A DNA stretch of 64,000 bases from DASUBV01 sp036501025 (GCA_036501025.1 DASYBB010000170.1:62001-126000), one strand, 5' to 3'; positions 25,745 through 34,283 are shown, numbered from the stretch's first letter. Translations and numbers: made by a program. The notes: generated from the sequence alone by a model not told the origin.

Positions 25745-26307
25745 GGCCGGCCTGTTCGGTTCCCGCAGATCACGACCCATCCGGAACGTGGCCCGGGCCG
25801 CCCGCACCGCCCTCAGCGAGCCGGTGCCGTGCCCGTTTCAGGTCCCCGGGCCGGCGCAGCTACTCAGCGCCACCGACGGTCACTGAAGTAGGCCCTTGAC
25901 AGCGCGTGCCGCTGGGTGATCATGAGGACTATCCGGAGTTAACACGGGTGAAACACTCGCCCACGGCGCTGTCTCTGATCTTGACCCGTCCGGTTGCTCC
26001 CTCGGCCGGGCGTCGCAGGCCGGCCGCAGGAATGCGCCGGCCTGCGGTGCGACGTGGGGCCGCGGCCCGGGCGCGATCGCCGGGCCGGGCCGGCCGGCGC
26101 CCGCGGAGCCGCCGGGATGGCAGCTGCCGCCCTCCGCCACCCCAGGGCCAGCGCGGTCAGTTAAAGCAGCCCCGAATGGTATTGAGCGGACTGCAGTTGC
26201 CCAGGGTGTTGTTCGCGACGGTTGACGGTGTCGGATTGGGTCGACGGTGTTCGTAGCAGTAGCGGAGCCCCCCGGCGGGGGCGGCGTGAAGGCAGGGGAG
26301 TACCACC
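25745..26307. other. intergenic region with TTGACA, a hairpin and a possible relic
   Basis: No intact gene. A consensus TTGACA (25896-25901) is followed by no good -10 or gene. A lower-GC segment at 26157-26260 reads on the minus strand as a Cys/Asn-rich C-terminus (NNTLGNCSPLNTIRGCFN then stop), unlike the surrounding codon usage; it may be the end of a lost secreted protein. A hairpin is listed separately. Confidence 0.35.
26014..26046. terminator. 11-bp stem inverted repeat
   Basis: CGCAGGCCGGC (26014-26024) and GCCGGCCTGCG (26036-26046) form a perfect 11-bp stem with an 11-nt loop. There is no T-tract. It could terminate transcripts or be a protein-binding site. Confidence 0.35.
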
Positions 26308-26817
26308 GTGATCGAGGACCGGGTGCGCACCTTCGCGCAGGACCAGGTGCTCGTCTTCGGCGCGACGACGTTCCGGCAGTTCGCGAAGCTCGTCACCATA
26401 TTCGACGAGCCGTACTACGACAGCCTGAACGAGCTGCCGAAGCTCGTGTTCTCCAGCACGCTCGAAGAGCCGCTCGGATGGCAGAACTCGACGGTGATCA
26501 ACGAGGACGCGGTGACCGCGATCGAGCGCCTGAAGCGCACCACCGACGTCCCGATGCGATCGCACGGCAGCATCTCGCTGAACCGCTCGCTGCTCGCTGC
26601 CGGCCTCGTCGACCGGATCGAGGTCATGATGTTCCCGGTCATCTCAGGCCGCGCTGGCGCGGCAGCGCTCTTCCACGACGGAGCGGAGTTCGACCTGGAC
26701 CTCATCGAGTCCACCGTGCTCGATGGCCGTACGCACAAGCTCGTCTACGCCCCGCACCTGCACCAGGGAATCCCCGAAGGCGCCGGGCCGCGGCTCCGAA
26801 ACGCGGGCCGGGCATAA
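26308..26817 (+). CDS. DHFR/RibD-C-like protein, N-terminally short
   Basis: 169 aa. QDQVLVFGATTFRQFAKL, LPKLVFSSTLEEPLGWQNSTVI, VPMRSHGSISLNRSLLAAGLVDRIEVMMFPVISGRAGAALF and LDLIESTVLDGRTHKLVYAP follow the RibD C-terminal/dihydrofolate-reductase-like order. The ~35-residue N-terminal part normally present (first strand plus SLDG) is absent, and a stop codon lies six codons upstream of the GTG, so this is a natural short form or a 5' deletion. GGGGAG lies 7 nt before the GTG, so it may still be translated. Codon choice is less GC-biased than in its neighbours, consistent with recent acquisition. Confidence 0.6.
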   Translation: MIEDRVRTFAQDQVLVFGATTFRQFAKLVTIFDEPYYDSLNELPKLVFSSTLEEPLGWQNSTVINEDAVTAIERLKRTTDVPMRSHGSISLNRSLLAAGLVDRIEVMMFPVISGRAGAAALFHDGAEFDLDLIESTVLDGRTHKLVYAPHLHQGIPEGAGPRLRNAGRA

Positions 26818-26839
26818 CCGGACAGGGAAGAGGGAGGCC

Positions 26840-27457
26840 CTAGCTGTCGATGCCGCGGCGGCTGCCGCGGTCGCGCGGGGCCTTGCGGGCCTTGCGCTTG
26901 ACCTCGACGCCGCCGAGAAGGCAGAAGCCCGACAGGCGCAGGACCGGTGCGCCCGGCCGGACGGACTCGTCGCTGTCGGCGCTGACCTCGCGGCCGCCCA
27001 GGATGGCGACGCCGTTGTCGATGACGTGCATCTCGGGCGGCACCGTGATCTCCATGCCGCCGAGCACGCAGGTGGCCGAGATCGTGATCTCGCCGGCGGG
27101 CAGGGTGGCCTCCCGGAAGTCCAGCTCCACGCCGCCGAGGATGGTGACGACGTTGATGTGCGAGGGCACCGTCCAGGCTCCCTTGCGGGAGGAGCCGCTG
27201 AGGATCGCCACGATGTGGTTGGTCTCCCCGGACCGCTGGGCCGGCGGCGCCGCGCTGGTGCGGTCGGGCAGGTCGTCCAGGAGCGGGACGATCTCGGCAT
27301 GGGTCTTCGCCGCGTACAGGGCGCTGAGCCGGTCAGCGTGCTCATCCACGGTCAGCCGGCCCTCGGCCATGGCGCCGTTGAGCACCGAGGCGGCCTGGTC
27401 GCGGTCGGCGTCCGAGGCCCGCAGCCGCGGATTGTCCCCGAAGGGCTGCGCAGTCAT
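26840..27457 (-). CDS. DUF1707 plus LiaF-like C-terminal domain protein
   Basis: 205 aa. Residues about 10-60 (LRASDADRDQAASVLNGAMAEGRLTVDEHADRLSALYAAKTHAEIVPLLDDLP) are the DUF1707 helical domain. Residues about 80-190 are a beta-helical 'cell-wall-active antibiotic response' repeat region (HIVAILSGSSRKGAWTVPSHINVVTILGGVELDFREA...GGMEITVP...AILGGREV). LiaF-type domains act in envelope stress sensing, but no kinase pair is adjacent. The ATG at 27457 is preferred: the conserved domain follows, and a GACAAT lies 6 nt upstream with no Shine-Dalgarno, as in a leaderless transcript. Confidence 0.85.
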   Translation of the reverse strand: MTAQPFGDNPRLRASDADRDQAASVLNGAMAEGRLTVDEHADRLSALYAAKTHAEIVPLLDDLPDRTSAAPPAQRSGETNHIVAILSGSSRKGAWTVPSHINVVTILGGVELDFREATLPAGEITISATCVLGGMEITVPPEMHVIDNGVAILGGREVSADSDESVRPGAPVLRLSGFCLLGGVEVKRKARKAPRDRGSRRGIDS

Positions 27458-27717
27458 GGCTCTATTGTCCGGTATCCGGGGTCTCCGGTCATCCTCTTCT
27501 TGATCGCGCCGTTCTTGACCACGCGGCGGCGGGCGCCCGGATGTGACGCAGCAGACATCCGGGCGCGGCATGCGCGTAGTTGGTTGAGGGTTACACCAGA
27601 TGGCTTCGATACACCCCGATATGGGGAGCCCGACGAGCCGGTCCGGACGCCCGATGAGCGTGCGAATCGACCCGCCGTCGGATCTGCTGGCGCCCCGGCG
27701 CCAAGGAGGAGCTCGTC

Positions 27718-28128
27718 ATGAACCTCAGTCCCCGCTTTGCCCTCGACACCCTGTTCGTGCTCGGCGGCGCTTTCCTGGCCGTCGTCGCCCTGCCCTTCAC
27801 CGCCCCGGTGGCGGGCTGGACCGGCTTCGGCGTGTTCACCGGGCTGGCCGCGGTCGCCCTGGCCAGCGCGCTGTTCGGGCACGGTGCCGTGCGGAAGACC
27901 AGCCACGGCGTGCTCGGCCTGGTCGCCATCTGGTCCCTCATCGCGACGCTGCTGTTCACCGGCCCGGCGCTGACCTGGCTGGTGCTGGCCGGCGGCGTCG
28001 CACTGGCCGTGATCGCCCTGACCGACCTGGCGGCGCACGAGGTCACCACCGAGAACGTGGTGCACCAGCTGGTCGTGACGCAGTCGCCGGCCGACGCCGT
28101 GGCGAACGGCAGCCGCGCGGCCGCCTGA
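27718..28128 (+). CDS. four-helix membrane protein, unknown function (136 aa)
   Basis: Hydrophobic segments at about 10-30, 34-54, 62-82 and 86-106, then a polar tail HEVTTENVVHQLVVTQSPADAV. No known motif. AAGGAGG lies 9 nt before the ATG. A 16-bp palindrome (TGGCGCC-CC-GGCGCCA, 27688-27703) abuts the Shine-Dalgarno and could hide it in an mRNA hairpin. It is followed by a strong terminator. Confidence 0.65.
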   Translation: MNLSPRFALDTLFVLGGAFLAVVALPFTAPVAGWTGFGVFTGLAAVALASALFGHGAVRKTSHGVLGLVAIWSLIATLLFTGPALTWLVLAGGVALAVIALTDLAAHEVTTENVVHQLVVTQSPADAVANGSRAAA

Positions 28129-28160
28129 CCGAGACCCCGCACGAACGGGTCACCTGCACC

Positions 28161-28194
28161 GCCAGAGGGGGACGAGAGCTCGTCCCCCTCTGGC
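28161..28194. terminator. 16-bp perfect-stem bidirectional terminator
   Basis: GCCAGAGGGGGACGAG (28161-28176) pairs perfectly with CTCGTCCCCCTCTGGC (28179-28194) around a 2-nt centre. It lies exactly between two convergent genes, 32 bp after one stop and 33 bp before the other. Confidence 0.8.
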
Positions 28195-28227
28195 ATGCCC
28201 GGCGCTTTGCCCTGGCCGCGCGAGCGG

Positions 28228-29100
28228 TCAGGTGACCCACGACGGGACGAGCAGGGCCAGCCCGACCGGGTCGGTCAGGACCTCGATCGCGGTGATGACG
28301 CCGCCGGCGACCTCGAAGGCCATCACCGTGACCGGCCGCCCGCCCGCCGTGATGAGGACGCCCGGCCGGCCGCCGGCGAGCACCGGATGAGCCCGCGCGC
28401 CGGGGCGCGCGCCGGTTCCCGCCCGGGCCGCGACCCGGGTCGCGCCGCGGACGGCGAAGGCCCCCTCAGGCCCGCGGCCGCGCAGCTCGACCTCGGGGGC
28501 GAGCACGGCCAGCAGCCCGGCCAGGTCGCCCCGGCCCGCCGCCGCGAAGAACGCGTCGATGACCTCGCGGGCCGCGCCGTCGGTCGCCGTCGCTGGCGCG
28601 GCCAGGCGGATCCGGCCGCGGGCGCGGCTGGCCAGCATCTTGGCCGCCGCGGTGCTCCGGCCGAGGACCGCGGCGATCGCGTCGAACGGGACCTCGAACA
28701 CGTCGTGCAGCACGAACGACACCCGCTCGGCCGGGGTGAGGGCATCCATGACCACGTACAGGGCCAGGCCGACGGAGTCGGCGAGCACGGCCCCCCGCTC
28801 CGGGTCGGTCCCGGCGTCCCCGGCCGCCTCCCGCGCGAGCGGCCCGGCGCTGAGCTCGAGCGGCTGCTCGCCCCGCACGCCGCGCCGGCGCAGGGCATCG
28901 AGGCAGATCCGCCCGGTCACGGTGGTGAGCCAGCCGCGCAGGTCGATGATGCCGTCGCGGCCCGCGCGGGCCAGGCGCAGCCACGTCTCCTGGACGGCGT
29001 CGTCGGCGTCGGCGTGCGAGCCGAGCACGCGGACCGCGATCGCGTGCAGGTAGGGGCGCTGAGCCTCGAACTCCGCGGCGAGCTGCTCGTCCCCGGTCAC
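28228..29100 (-). CDS. ECF41-type RNA polymerase sigma factor with SnoaL domain
   Basis: 290 aa. Sigma-2 region (residues about 5-70: AEFEAQRPYLHAIAVRVLGSHADADDAVQETWLRLAR...DLRGWLTTVTGRICLDALR), sigma-4 (about 112-170: ALTPAERVSFVLHDVFEVPFDAIAAVLGRSTAAAKMLASRAR) and a C-terminal SnoaL-like extension (about 175-290) characteristic of ECF41/SigJ-type sigmas. The extension modulates activity in place of an anti-sigma factor. The gene normally sits beside a carboxymuconolactone decarboxylase or oxidoreductase gene it controls, which is the arrangement here (divergent neighbour at 29237). GTG start, GCAGGAGG 4 nt upstream. Confidence 0.9.
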   Translation of the reverse strand: MTGDEQLAAEFEAQRPYLHAIAVRVLGSHADADDAVQETWLRLARAGRDGIIDLRGWLTTVTGRICLDALRRRGVRGEQPLELSAGPLAREAAGDAGTDPERGAVLADSVGLALYVVMDALTPAERVSFVLHDVFEVPFDAIAAVLGRSTAAAKMLASRARGRIRLAAPATATDGAAREVIDAFFAAAGRGDLAGLLAVLAPEVELRGRGPEGAFAVRGATRVAARAGTGARPGARAHPVLAGGRPGVLITAGGRPVTVMAFEVAGGVITAIEVLTDPVGLALLVPSWVT

Positions 29101-29117
29101 GGCCCTCCTGCGTCAGC

Positions 29118-29144
29118 GATGTCACTCAAAGGACGCATCGCGCC
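29118..29144 (+). promoter_or_regulatory. possible ECF41-type promoter
   Basis: TGTCAC at 29120-29125 resembles the ECF41 -35 (TGTCACA as I recall it). CGCC at 29141-29144 is a one-mismatch version of the CGTC -10, but the spacer is about 2 bp shorter than the usual 16. Tentative. Confidence 0.25.
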
Positions 29145-29151
29145 CCGGCCA

Positions 29152-29177
29152 GGTAACGCCGGCCCGCCGGCGTTACC
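29152..29177. promoter_or_regulatory. 12-bp-arm palindrome between sigma factor and target gene
   Basis: GGTAACGCCGGC and GCCGGCGTTACC flank a CC centre, a perfect 26-bp inverted repeat in the 136-bp divergent region. A second repeat, GTGCCGG-N7-CCGGCAC (29201-29221), follows just before the ribosome site. They could be an operator, an mRNA hairpin, or both. Confidence 0.55.
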
Positions 29178-29236
29178 TCCCGCCGCCGCCGCCCGTCGTA
29201 GTGCCGGCAGGCCACCGGCACTCCAGGGGAGGCACC

Positions 29237-29710
29237 ATGGACGCGCGTCTCGACGTCAGCCGCAGCGAGATCCTGCGGACGTTCACCAAGCATCTCAGCG
29301 CAGCGGCGCTGGCCGTGCCCGACTCGATCCTGCCGCCCGGCACCGGGCACCTGGTGGTCATCCGGGCCAGCCAGGTCAACGGCTGCTCGGTCTGCACCGA
29401 CATGCACACCAAGGACGCCGCGCGGGCCGGCGAGACCCCGGTCCGGCTGAACCTGGTCGCGGCGTGGCGGGACGCGACGGTGTTCACTGAGGCCGAGCGG
29501 GCCGCGCTGGAGCTGGCCGAGCAGGGCACCCGCATCGCCGACGGCGCCGGCGGCGTCACCGACGAGGCCTGGGCCCGCGCGGCCGGGCAGTTCGACGACG
29601 ACCAGCTCGCCGCGCTGGTCTGCCTCATCGCCTTCATCGGCGCCTACAACCGGGTGAACGTGATCTGCCGCAGCCCGGGCGGCGGCTACCGGCCCGGTCA
29701 GTGGGGCTGA
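29237..29710 (+). CDS. carboxymuconolactone decarboxylase/AhpD-family protein
   Basis: 157 aa. The catalytic motif NGCSVCTDMHTKDA gives C50, C53 and H57, the CxxC...H arrangement of AhpD-like alkylhydroperoxidases. ETPVRLNLVAAWRDATVFTEAERAALELAEQGT is the usual following helix pair. Likely a thiol-dependent peroxidase or a member of the decarboxylase family. The ATG at 29237 (GGGGAGG 5 nt upstream) is preferred to an upstream frame extension. Divergent from the ECF41 sigma gene, its probable regulator. Its last 13 bp overlap the convergent cysteine hydrolase gene. Confidence 0.88.
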   Translation: MDARLDVSRSEILRTFTKHLSAAALAVPDSILPPGTGHLVVIRASQVNGCSVCTDMHTKDAARAGETPVRLNLVAAWRDATVFTEAERAALELAEQGTRIADGAGGVTDEAWARAAGQFDDDQLAALVCLIAFIGAYNRVNVICRSPGGGYRPGQWG

Positions 29711-30330
29711 TCGCCGCCCGCCGCGGCGAGCCGGGCGGCCGCGTCGTCGATCGTGGCCAGGTCGGCGTACTTGGCAGCCAGGTCGGCGAGGTTGGCCTCG
29801 TGCACGGCGGCCGACCGGTCGCCGCACGCCCCGCCGACCACGATCGGCCGGAACCCGTGCTGCATCGCATCGGTCGCGCTGGCCCGGACGCAGCCCGAGG
29901 TCGAGACGCCCGCGATGACCACCGTGTCCACGCCGGCCGCGGTCAGGGTGGCGGCCAGCGACGTGCCGAAGAACGCCGACGCGTACTGCTTGACCACCAC
30001 CACCTCGTGCGGCTCGGGCTCCAGCGGGGCCACGAACTCGCCGAGATCGCCCGGCGCGTCCTCGGCCAGCACCCGCAGCGCGCTGACCTTGCGGACGAAC
30101 AGGCCGCCGTCGCTGGACCCGGCCCGGTAGCGGACCCGGCTGTGCAGGACGGGCACCCCGCCCGCGCGCGCGGCGGCGAGCAGCCGCGCGCAGCCGGTGA
30201 CGGCCGCGTCGGAGCCGAGGTCGAACGGCGCGCCCGGCGTGAAGTAGGCCCGCATCATGTCGATCAGCAGCAGCGCCGGGCGCGCGCCCCAGCCGAGCGA
30301 CCCCCCGAACGGGTCGTCCCCGCCGCTCAT
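29698..30330 (-). CDS. isochorismatase-like cysteine hydrolase (N-carbamoylsarcosine amidase-like)
   Basis: 210 aa. The catalytic triad is visible: D24 (LLLIDMMRAYF), K114 (VVVKQYASAFFGT) and C147 (GVSTSGCVRASATDA). The family hydrolyses amide or carbamoyl C-N bonds. The position behind hyuA-hyuB is that of N-carbamoylsarcosine amidohydrolase, which removes the carbamoyl group after ATP-dependent N-methylhydantoin opening; that assignment is by context. The start ATG overlaps the hyuB stop (ATGA) with no ribosome site of its own, so it is translationally coupled. Convergent with, and overlapping by 13 bp, the AhpD-like gene. Confidence 0.82.
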   Translation of the reverse strand: MSGGDDPFGGSLGWGARPALLLIDMMRAYFTPGAPFDLGSDAAVTGCARLLAAARAGGVPVLHSRVRYRAGSSDGGLFVRKVSALRVLAEDAPGDLGEFVAPLEPEPHEVVVVKQYASAFFGTSLAATLTAAGVDTVVIAGVSTSGCVRASATDAMQHGFRPIVVGGACGDRSAAVHEANLADLAAKYADLATIDDAAARLAAAGGDQPH

Positions 30331-32198
30331 GTCCAGACCGGCCGGCGCGGCGCGGGCAGGCCCGTTTCCGCCTCGCACCGGGCCAGCAGCTCGGGCAGCG
30401 GCGGCCCCATGTCGAAGACCGGCAGCTCCGCCGGGCGGTCCGCGCGCAGCTGATCCCGCAGCACGCCGGTCGCTTCCAGGTCGGCGGCGCCGTCGGCGGT
30501 CAGGACGACGCCGTACCGGCGCGCCCCGCCGGCGGTGACCAGGCCGCGGCGCACCTCCAGCGCGACCAGCGCCGGGTCGCGCTCAAGCGGGTCGCCCCAG
30601 CCGCCGCCGCCCCAGGTGACGAAGTGCAGCACGTCGCCGGGCGCCACCGGGACGTCGTGGCACTTGCTGGGCAGCACCTCGCGGGCCCCGTCGGCCCGGT
30701 CGACCCACTTGCGGCCGCGCGCGCCGGGCTCCCCGCCGTTGACGCCCCACGGGTAGGTCAGCCACCGGTCGTCGTGGATCGCGATCGTGCCCGGCTCCAG
30801 GAAGTGGTACGCGACATCGACCCCGTTGCCGCCCCGGTGCAGGCCCGCCCCGCCGGTATCGGCCACGGTCTCCCACCGCTCGATCCGCAGGGGGTAATAC
30901 GACTCCAGGAACTCGCAGGGAATGTTGACGAAACTGGGCCATAGCGAGTGACCGTCCGGCCCGTCGCCGAGCGGGCGGCCGGGAATGCCGCCGAAGCCGA
31001 TGGAGTAGAGCTGGAACCACTCGCCCTTGCGCTCGCCGCCGCTGTAGTTGCCCGAGTACATGAAGTGCGGCGAGGAGGAGAACCCGGCCGCGTTCAGCAG
31101 GGCCGGGTTGGTCTGCCCGAGCAGGCCGCCGAACAGGTCGAATACCCGCCCGATGCCGTGGTTGCGGGCGTTCAGCGCGGCCGGGTGCCGCGGCTTCCAG
31201 TACGAGCCCTCGGGGATGGTGACGTCGACCAGCGGGTAGAAGCCGTCGTTCCACAGGATCTGCGGGTCGGCCACCGTGATCATGTAGATGCCGAAGAACA
31301 TCCGGGCCAGGTTCTCGTTCAGGTAGTAGTTCACCGGGCCGACCGCCTGCGGCGACGAGCCGGTGAAGTCGAGGTGGACCTTGTCGCCGGTGCGGGTCAG
31401 CGACAGCTTGAGCTCGTACGGCCCGTAGCCGACGCCGTCGTCGCAGATGTAGTCGGTGAACGACAGCGTCCGGCCCTCCTCGAACACCACGTGCAGGAGG
31501 GTCTTCATGGCCCGGTAGTTGCGGTCGAGCAGGTCGTCCAGCGCGGACAGGTAGGTGTCGGTCCCGAACCGCGCGCACATCTCCTGGACCCGCCGCGACG
31601 CCGTCCGGCACGCGGCGACCAGGCCGTTCAGGTCGGCCCGGTTCCAGTCCGGCACCCGGACCTGGTTGAGGATCACGCGCAGCGCGTCCTCGTTGCGCTG
31701 CCCGGCCTTGTACAGCGCGAACGGCGGGATGACCACGCCCTCCTCGTAGATGGTCCTGGCATCGGTGGGCATCGAGCTCGGCGTCTTGCCGCCGACGTCG
31801 GTCATGTGGCCGAACATCGACGCCCACCCGACCAGCCGGCCCTCGTGGAAGATCGGCAGCACGACCAGCCAGTCGTTGGCGTGGCTGATCGCCGCGCCGC
31901 ACGCGTAGGGGTCGGAGGTGAGCAGCACGTCGCCCTCGCCGATGTCCCCCTCGAACCCGTCGAGGAAGTCGGGGATCGACAGGCCGAACTGGCCGACCAC
32001 CATCTTCCCGCTGGGGTCGGCGATGAGCGGGAACTCGTCGTGCTGCTCCCGGATGCCGGGCGACAGCGCCGTCCGGAACAGCACCTCGTCCATCTCGTAC
32101 CGGGCGTTGCGCAGCCCGTTCTCGATCAGGTCCAGGGTGATGGGGTCGACGTCGACCCGGGCCGCCGGGGCGGTGGCCTCCTGCACGATGCGGGCCAT
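30327..32198 (-). CDS. hyuB: hydantoinase B/oxoprolinase-type subunit
   Basis: 623 aa, normal for HyuB. The family segments are present: DPITLDLIENGLRNARYEMDEVLFRTALSPGIREQHDEFPLIADPSGKMVVGQFGLSIPDFL near the N-terminus, LLTSDPYACGAAISHANDWLVVLPIFHEG, and a C-terminal GGGNGVDVAYHFLEPG plus VTWGGGGWGDPLERDP. It forms the heteromer with HyuA that opens cyclic amides (hydantoins, oxoproline) in an ATP-dependent reaction. The start is 3 nt after the hyuA stop, with AAGGAG inside the end of hyuA. Confidence 0.9.
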   Translation of the reverse strand: MARIVQEATAPAARVDVDPITLDLIENGLRNARYEMDEVLFRTALSPGIREQHDEFPLIADPSGKMVVGQFGLSIPDFLDGFEGDIGEGDVLLTSDPYACGAAISHANDWLVVLPIFHEGRLVGWASMFGHMTDVGGKTPSSMPTDARTIYEEGVVIPPFALYKAGQRNEDALRVILNQVRVPDWNRADLNGLVAACRTASRRVQEMCARFGTDTYLSALDDLLDRNYRAMKTLLHVVFEEGRTLSFTDYICDDGVGYGPYELKLSLTRTGDKVHLDFTGSSPQAVGPVNYYLNENLARMFFGIYMITVADPQILWNDGFYPLVDVTIPEGSYWKPRHPAALNARNHGIGRVFDLFGGLLGQTNPALLNAAGFSSSPHFMYSGNYSGGERKGEWFQLYSIGFGGIPGRPLGDGPDGHSLWPSFVNIPCEFLESYYPLRIERWETVADTGGAGLHRGGNGVDVAYHFLEPGTIAIHDDRWLTYPWGVNGGEPGARGRKWVDRADGAREVLPSKCHDVPVAPGDVLHFVTWGGGGWGDPLERDPALVALEVRRGLVTAGGARRYGVVLTADGAADLEATGVLRDQLRADRPAELPVFDMGPPLPELLARCEAETGLPAPRRPVWT

Positions 32199-32201
32199 GG
32201 C

Positions 32202-34283
32202 TTAGCTCTCCTTCGCGGTGGCGGCGGCGGCCGGGCGGATCAGCAGGCTCCCGGACGGGTCGACCGTCGCGGCATAGCCGGGCAGGATCAGCGTGGTCGA
32301 GTCCATCTCGGTGACGATGGCCGGGCCGTCCAGCGCATCGCCGGCCCGCAGCCGGGCCCGGTCGTACCAGGCGGCGTCGGCCCAGCCGCCGTCGACATAC
32401 ACCGGCGCCGTCCCGGTCCGGGCCGCGGCCGGGTCGCCGGTGCCGGGTTCGAGCGTGGTCGGCGACACCTTCGGGCGCGGGCCGCTGACCGACGCGCGCG
32501 CGTTGACCAGCTCGTGGTCGGCGGACAGGACGAAGGAGAACAGCCGCTCGTGCTCGGCGTCGAACCGCGCGCCGATGGTGGCCAGCGCCTCGTCGGGCTG
32601 GTCCAGCCAGGCCGGGTCGACGTCCACTCCGATGTCGAAGCCCTGGCCGAAGTACCGGACGTCGACCTGGTAGGCCACCTGCTGGGTGTCGGCCGGCACG
32701 CCCTGGCCGGTCAGCCGGCCCGACGCGGCCGACGACAGGTCGCGCAGGATCGCGGCCAGCTCGCTGCCGGTCAGGTCGGCGAACCGGCGCAGGCAGGTAC
32801 GGGCCGACTCGTCGCGGGCCGACGTGGTGGCGTCGCCGAGGGCGCACAGCACGCCGGGGGAGGGCGGCACGATCACCGGCCACGCCCCGGTCAGCGCGCC
32901 GAGCGCGTTGGCGTGCAGCGGCCCGGCGCCGCCGAACGCGACCAGCGCGAAGTCGCGCGGGTCAAAGCCCTGCTGGACGCTGACCAGGCGCAGGCCGCCG
33001 AGCATGTTCTCGTTGACGATGTCGATGATCCCGGCCGCCGCGGCCTCGGCGCTGGGCAGGCCCATGGCGTCGGCCACCTTCTGCACCGCGGCCCGGGCCG
33101 CGCCCGCGTCGAGGGTGATCTCGCCGCCGGCCAGCGACGTCGGCAGGTAGCCGAGCACCAGGTTGGCGTCGGTCACGGTGGGCTCGGTGCCGCCCTGGCC
33201 GTAGGCCACCGGGCCGGGATCGGCGCCCGCCGACTGCGGGCCGACCCGCAGCGCCCGGGTCAGCTCGGGGACGTGCGCGATCGAGCCGCCGCCGGCGCCG
33301 ACGGTCCGCACGTCGACCGCGGCCGCGCGCACGGTCAGGTCGCCGACCTTGGTCTCCCGGCCGATCCGCGGCCGCAGGCCCTGGACCAGCGCGACGTCGG
33401 TCGACGTCCCGCCCATGTCGAAGGTCAGCAGGTCGCGGTGGCCGGACTGCTCGGCGACCCAGACCGCGCCGGTCACGCCGCCGGCCGGGCCCGACAGCAG
33501 CATCGTCACCGGCGCGCCGATGGCGGCGTCCGCGACGGCCAGGCCGCCGTCGCTGCGCAGGATGGACAGCGGGGCCGCCACCCCGTCCGCCGCGAGCTGG
33601 CCGCTGAGGTTGGCGATGTACCGGGCGACCTGCGGCTGGACGTAGCCGTTGGCCACGGTCGTCAGCGCCCGCTCGTACTCCCGCAGCTCGGGCAGCACCG
33701 CGCTGGACCGCGACACCGGCACGCCGGGCAGCTCCTCCGCGGCCAGCTCGGCCAGCCGCCGCTCGTGCGCGTCGTTGGCGAACGAGTTGATCAGGGAGAT
33801 GGCCAGCGCCTCGATCCCGGCCGCGCGCAGCGCGCGGAGCGCGGCGCGGGCCGCGTCCTCGTCCAGGTCGCGCACGACCGAGCCGTCGCTGGCGATCCGG
33901 CCGGGGACCTCGACGGTGTTCTCCAGCGCGGCCAGCGGCTCGGGCTTGGGCCAGATGATCCAGCCGGCCAGGCCGCCGGGGACGAACGAGCGCGCGATCT
34001 GCAGGACCTGCCGGAAGCCCTCGGTCGTCACCAGGCCGACCGTCGCGCCCTTCCCCTCGAGGATGGCGTTGGTGGCGACCGTCGTGCCGTGCAGCACGTG
34101 CGCGATCGCGCCGCGGTCCACGCCCGCCTGCTCGCAGACCAGGTCGATGCCGTGCAGCACGCCGACCGACTGGTCGCGGGGCGTCGATGACGTCTTGGCC
34201 CGCCACGTCGATCCGGCCTGCTCGTCCACGAGCAGGACGTCGGTGAAGGTGCCGCCGACGTCCACTCCGAGGCGATAGCTCAT
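32202..34283 (-). CDS. hyuA: hydantoinase A/oxoprolinase-type ATP-binding subunit
   Basis: 693 aa, actin-like ATPase fold. N-terminal phosphate loop LGVDVGGTFTDVLLVD (residues 5-20), HGTTVATNAILEGKGATVGLVTTEGFRQVLQIAR, SGPAGGVTGA, a second phosphate motif DMGGTSTDVAL, and GAGGGSIAHVP. It activates the ring amide with ATP for HyuB. Substrate candidates are N-methylhydantoin, hydantoin or 5-oxoproline; the coupled amidase favours N-methylhydantoin, while the CoA-transferase and lyase genes suggest something with a carboxylic acid chain. AGGGAG lies 6 nt before ATG; 31 bp after the CoA-transferase gene. Confidence 0.9.
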   Translation of the reverse strand: MSYRLGVDVGGTFTDVLLVDEQAGSTWRAKTSSTPRDQSVGVLHGIDLVCEQAGVDRGAIAHVLHGTTVATNAILEGKGATVGLVTTEGFRQVLQIARSFVPGGLAGWIIWPKPEPLAALENTVEVPGRIASDGSVVRDLDEDAARAALRALRAAGIEALAISLINSFANDAHERRLAELAAEELPGVPVSRSSAVLPELREYERALTTVANGYVQPQVARYIANLSGQLAADGVAAPLSILRSDGGLAVADAAIGAPVTMLLSGPAGGVTGAVWVAEQSGHRDLLTFDMGGTSTDVALVQGLRPRIGRETKVGDLTVRAAAVDVRTVGAGGGSIAHVPELTRALRVGPQSAGADPGPVAYGQGGTEPTVTDANLVLGYLPTSLAGGEITLDAGAARAAVQKVADAMGLPSAEAAAAGIIDIVNENMLGGLRLVSVQQGFDPRDFALVAFGGAGPLHANALGALTGAWPVIVPPSPGVLCALGDATTSARDESARTCLRRFADLTGSELAAILRDLSSAASGRLTGQGVPADTQQVAYQVDVRYFGQGFDIGVDVDPAWLDQPDEALATIGARFDAEHERLFSFVLSADHELVNARASVSGPRPKVSPTTLEPGTGDPAAARTGTAPVYVDGGWADAAWYDRARLRAGDALDGPAIVTEMDSTTLILPGYAATVDPSGSLLIRPAAAATAKES

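Noticed and set aside
25650..25745. Heat-shock HspR (HAIR) or CIRCE element before the ClpB-like gene
   Set aside because: No CTTGAGT-N7-ACTCAAG or CIRCE-like inverted repeat could be seen.
25896..25925. Consensus TTGACA with a following ATG (25920)
   Set aside because: No suitable -10 at 16-18 bp and the frame is six codons long.
30948..34190. A very long plus-strand open frame opposite hyuA/hyuB
   Set aside because: It is Gly/Arg/Val/Asp-rich, matches no family, and lies antisense to two genes with clear motifs; long antisense frames are common at this GC content.
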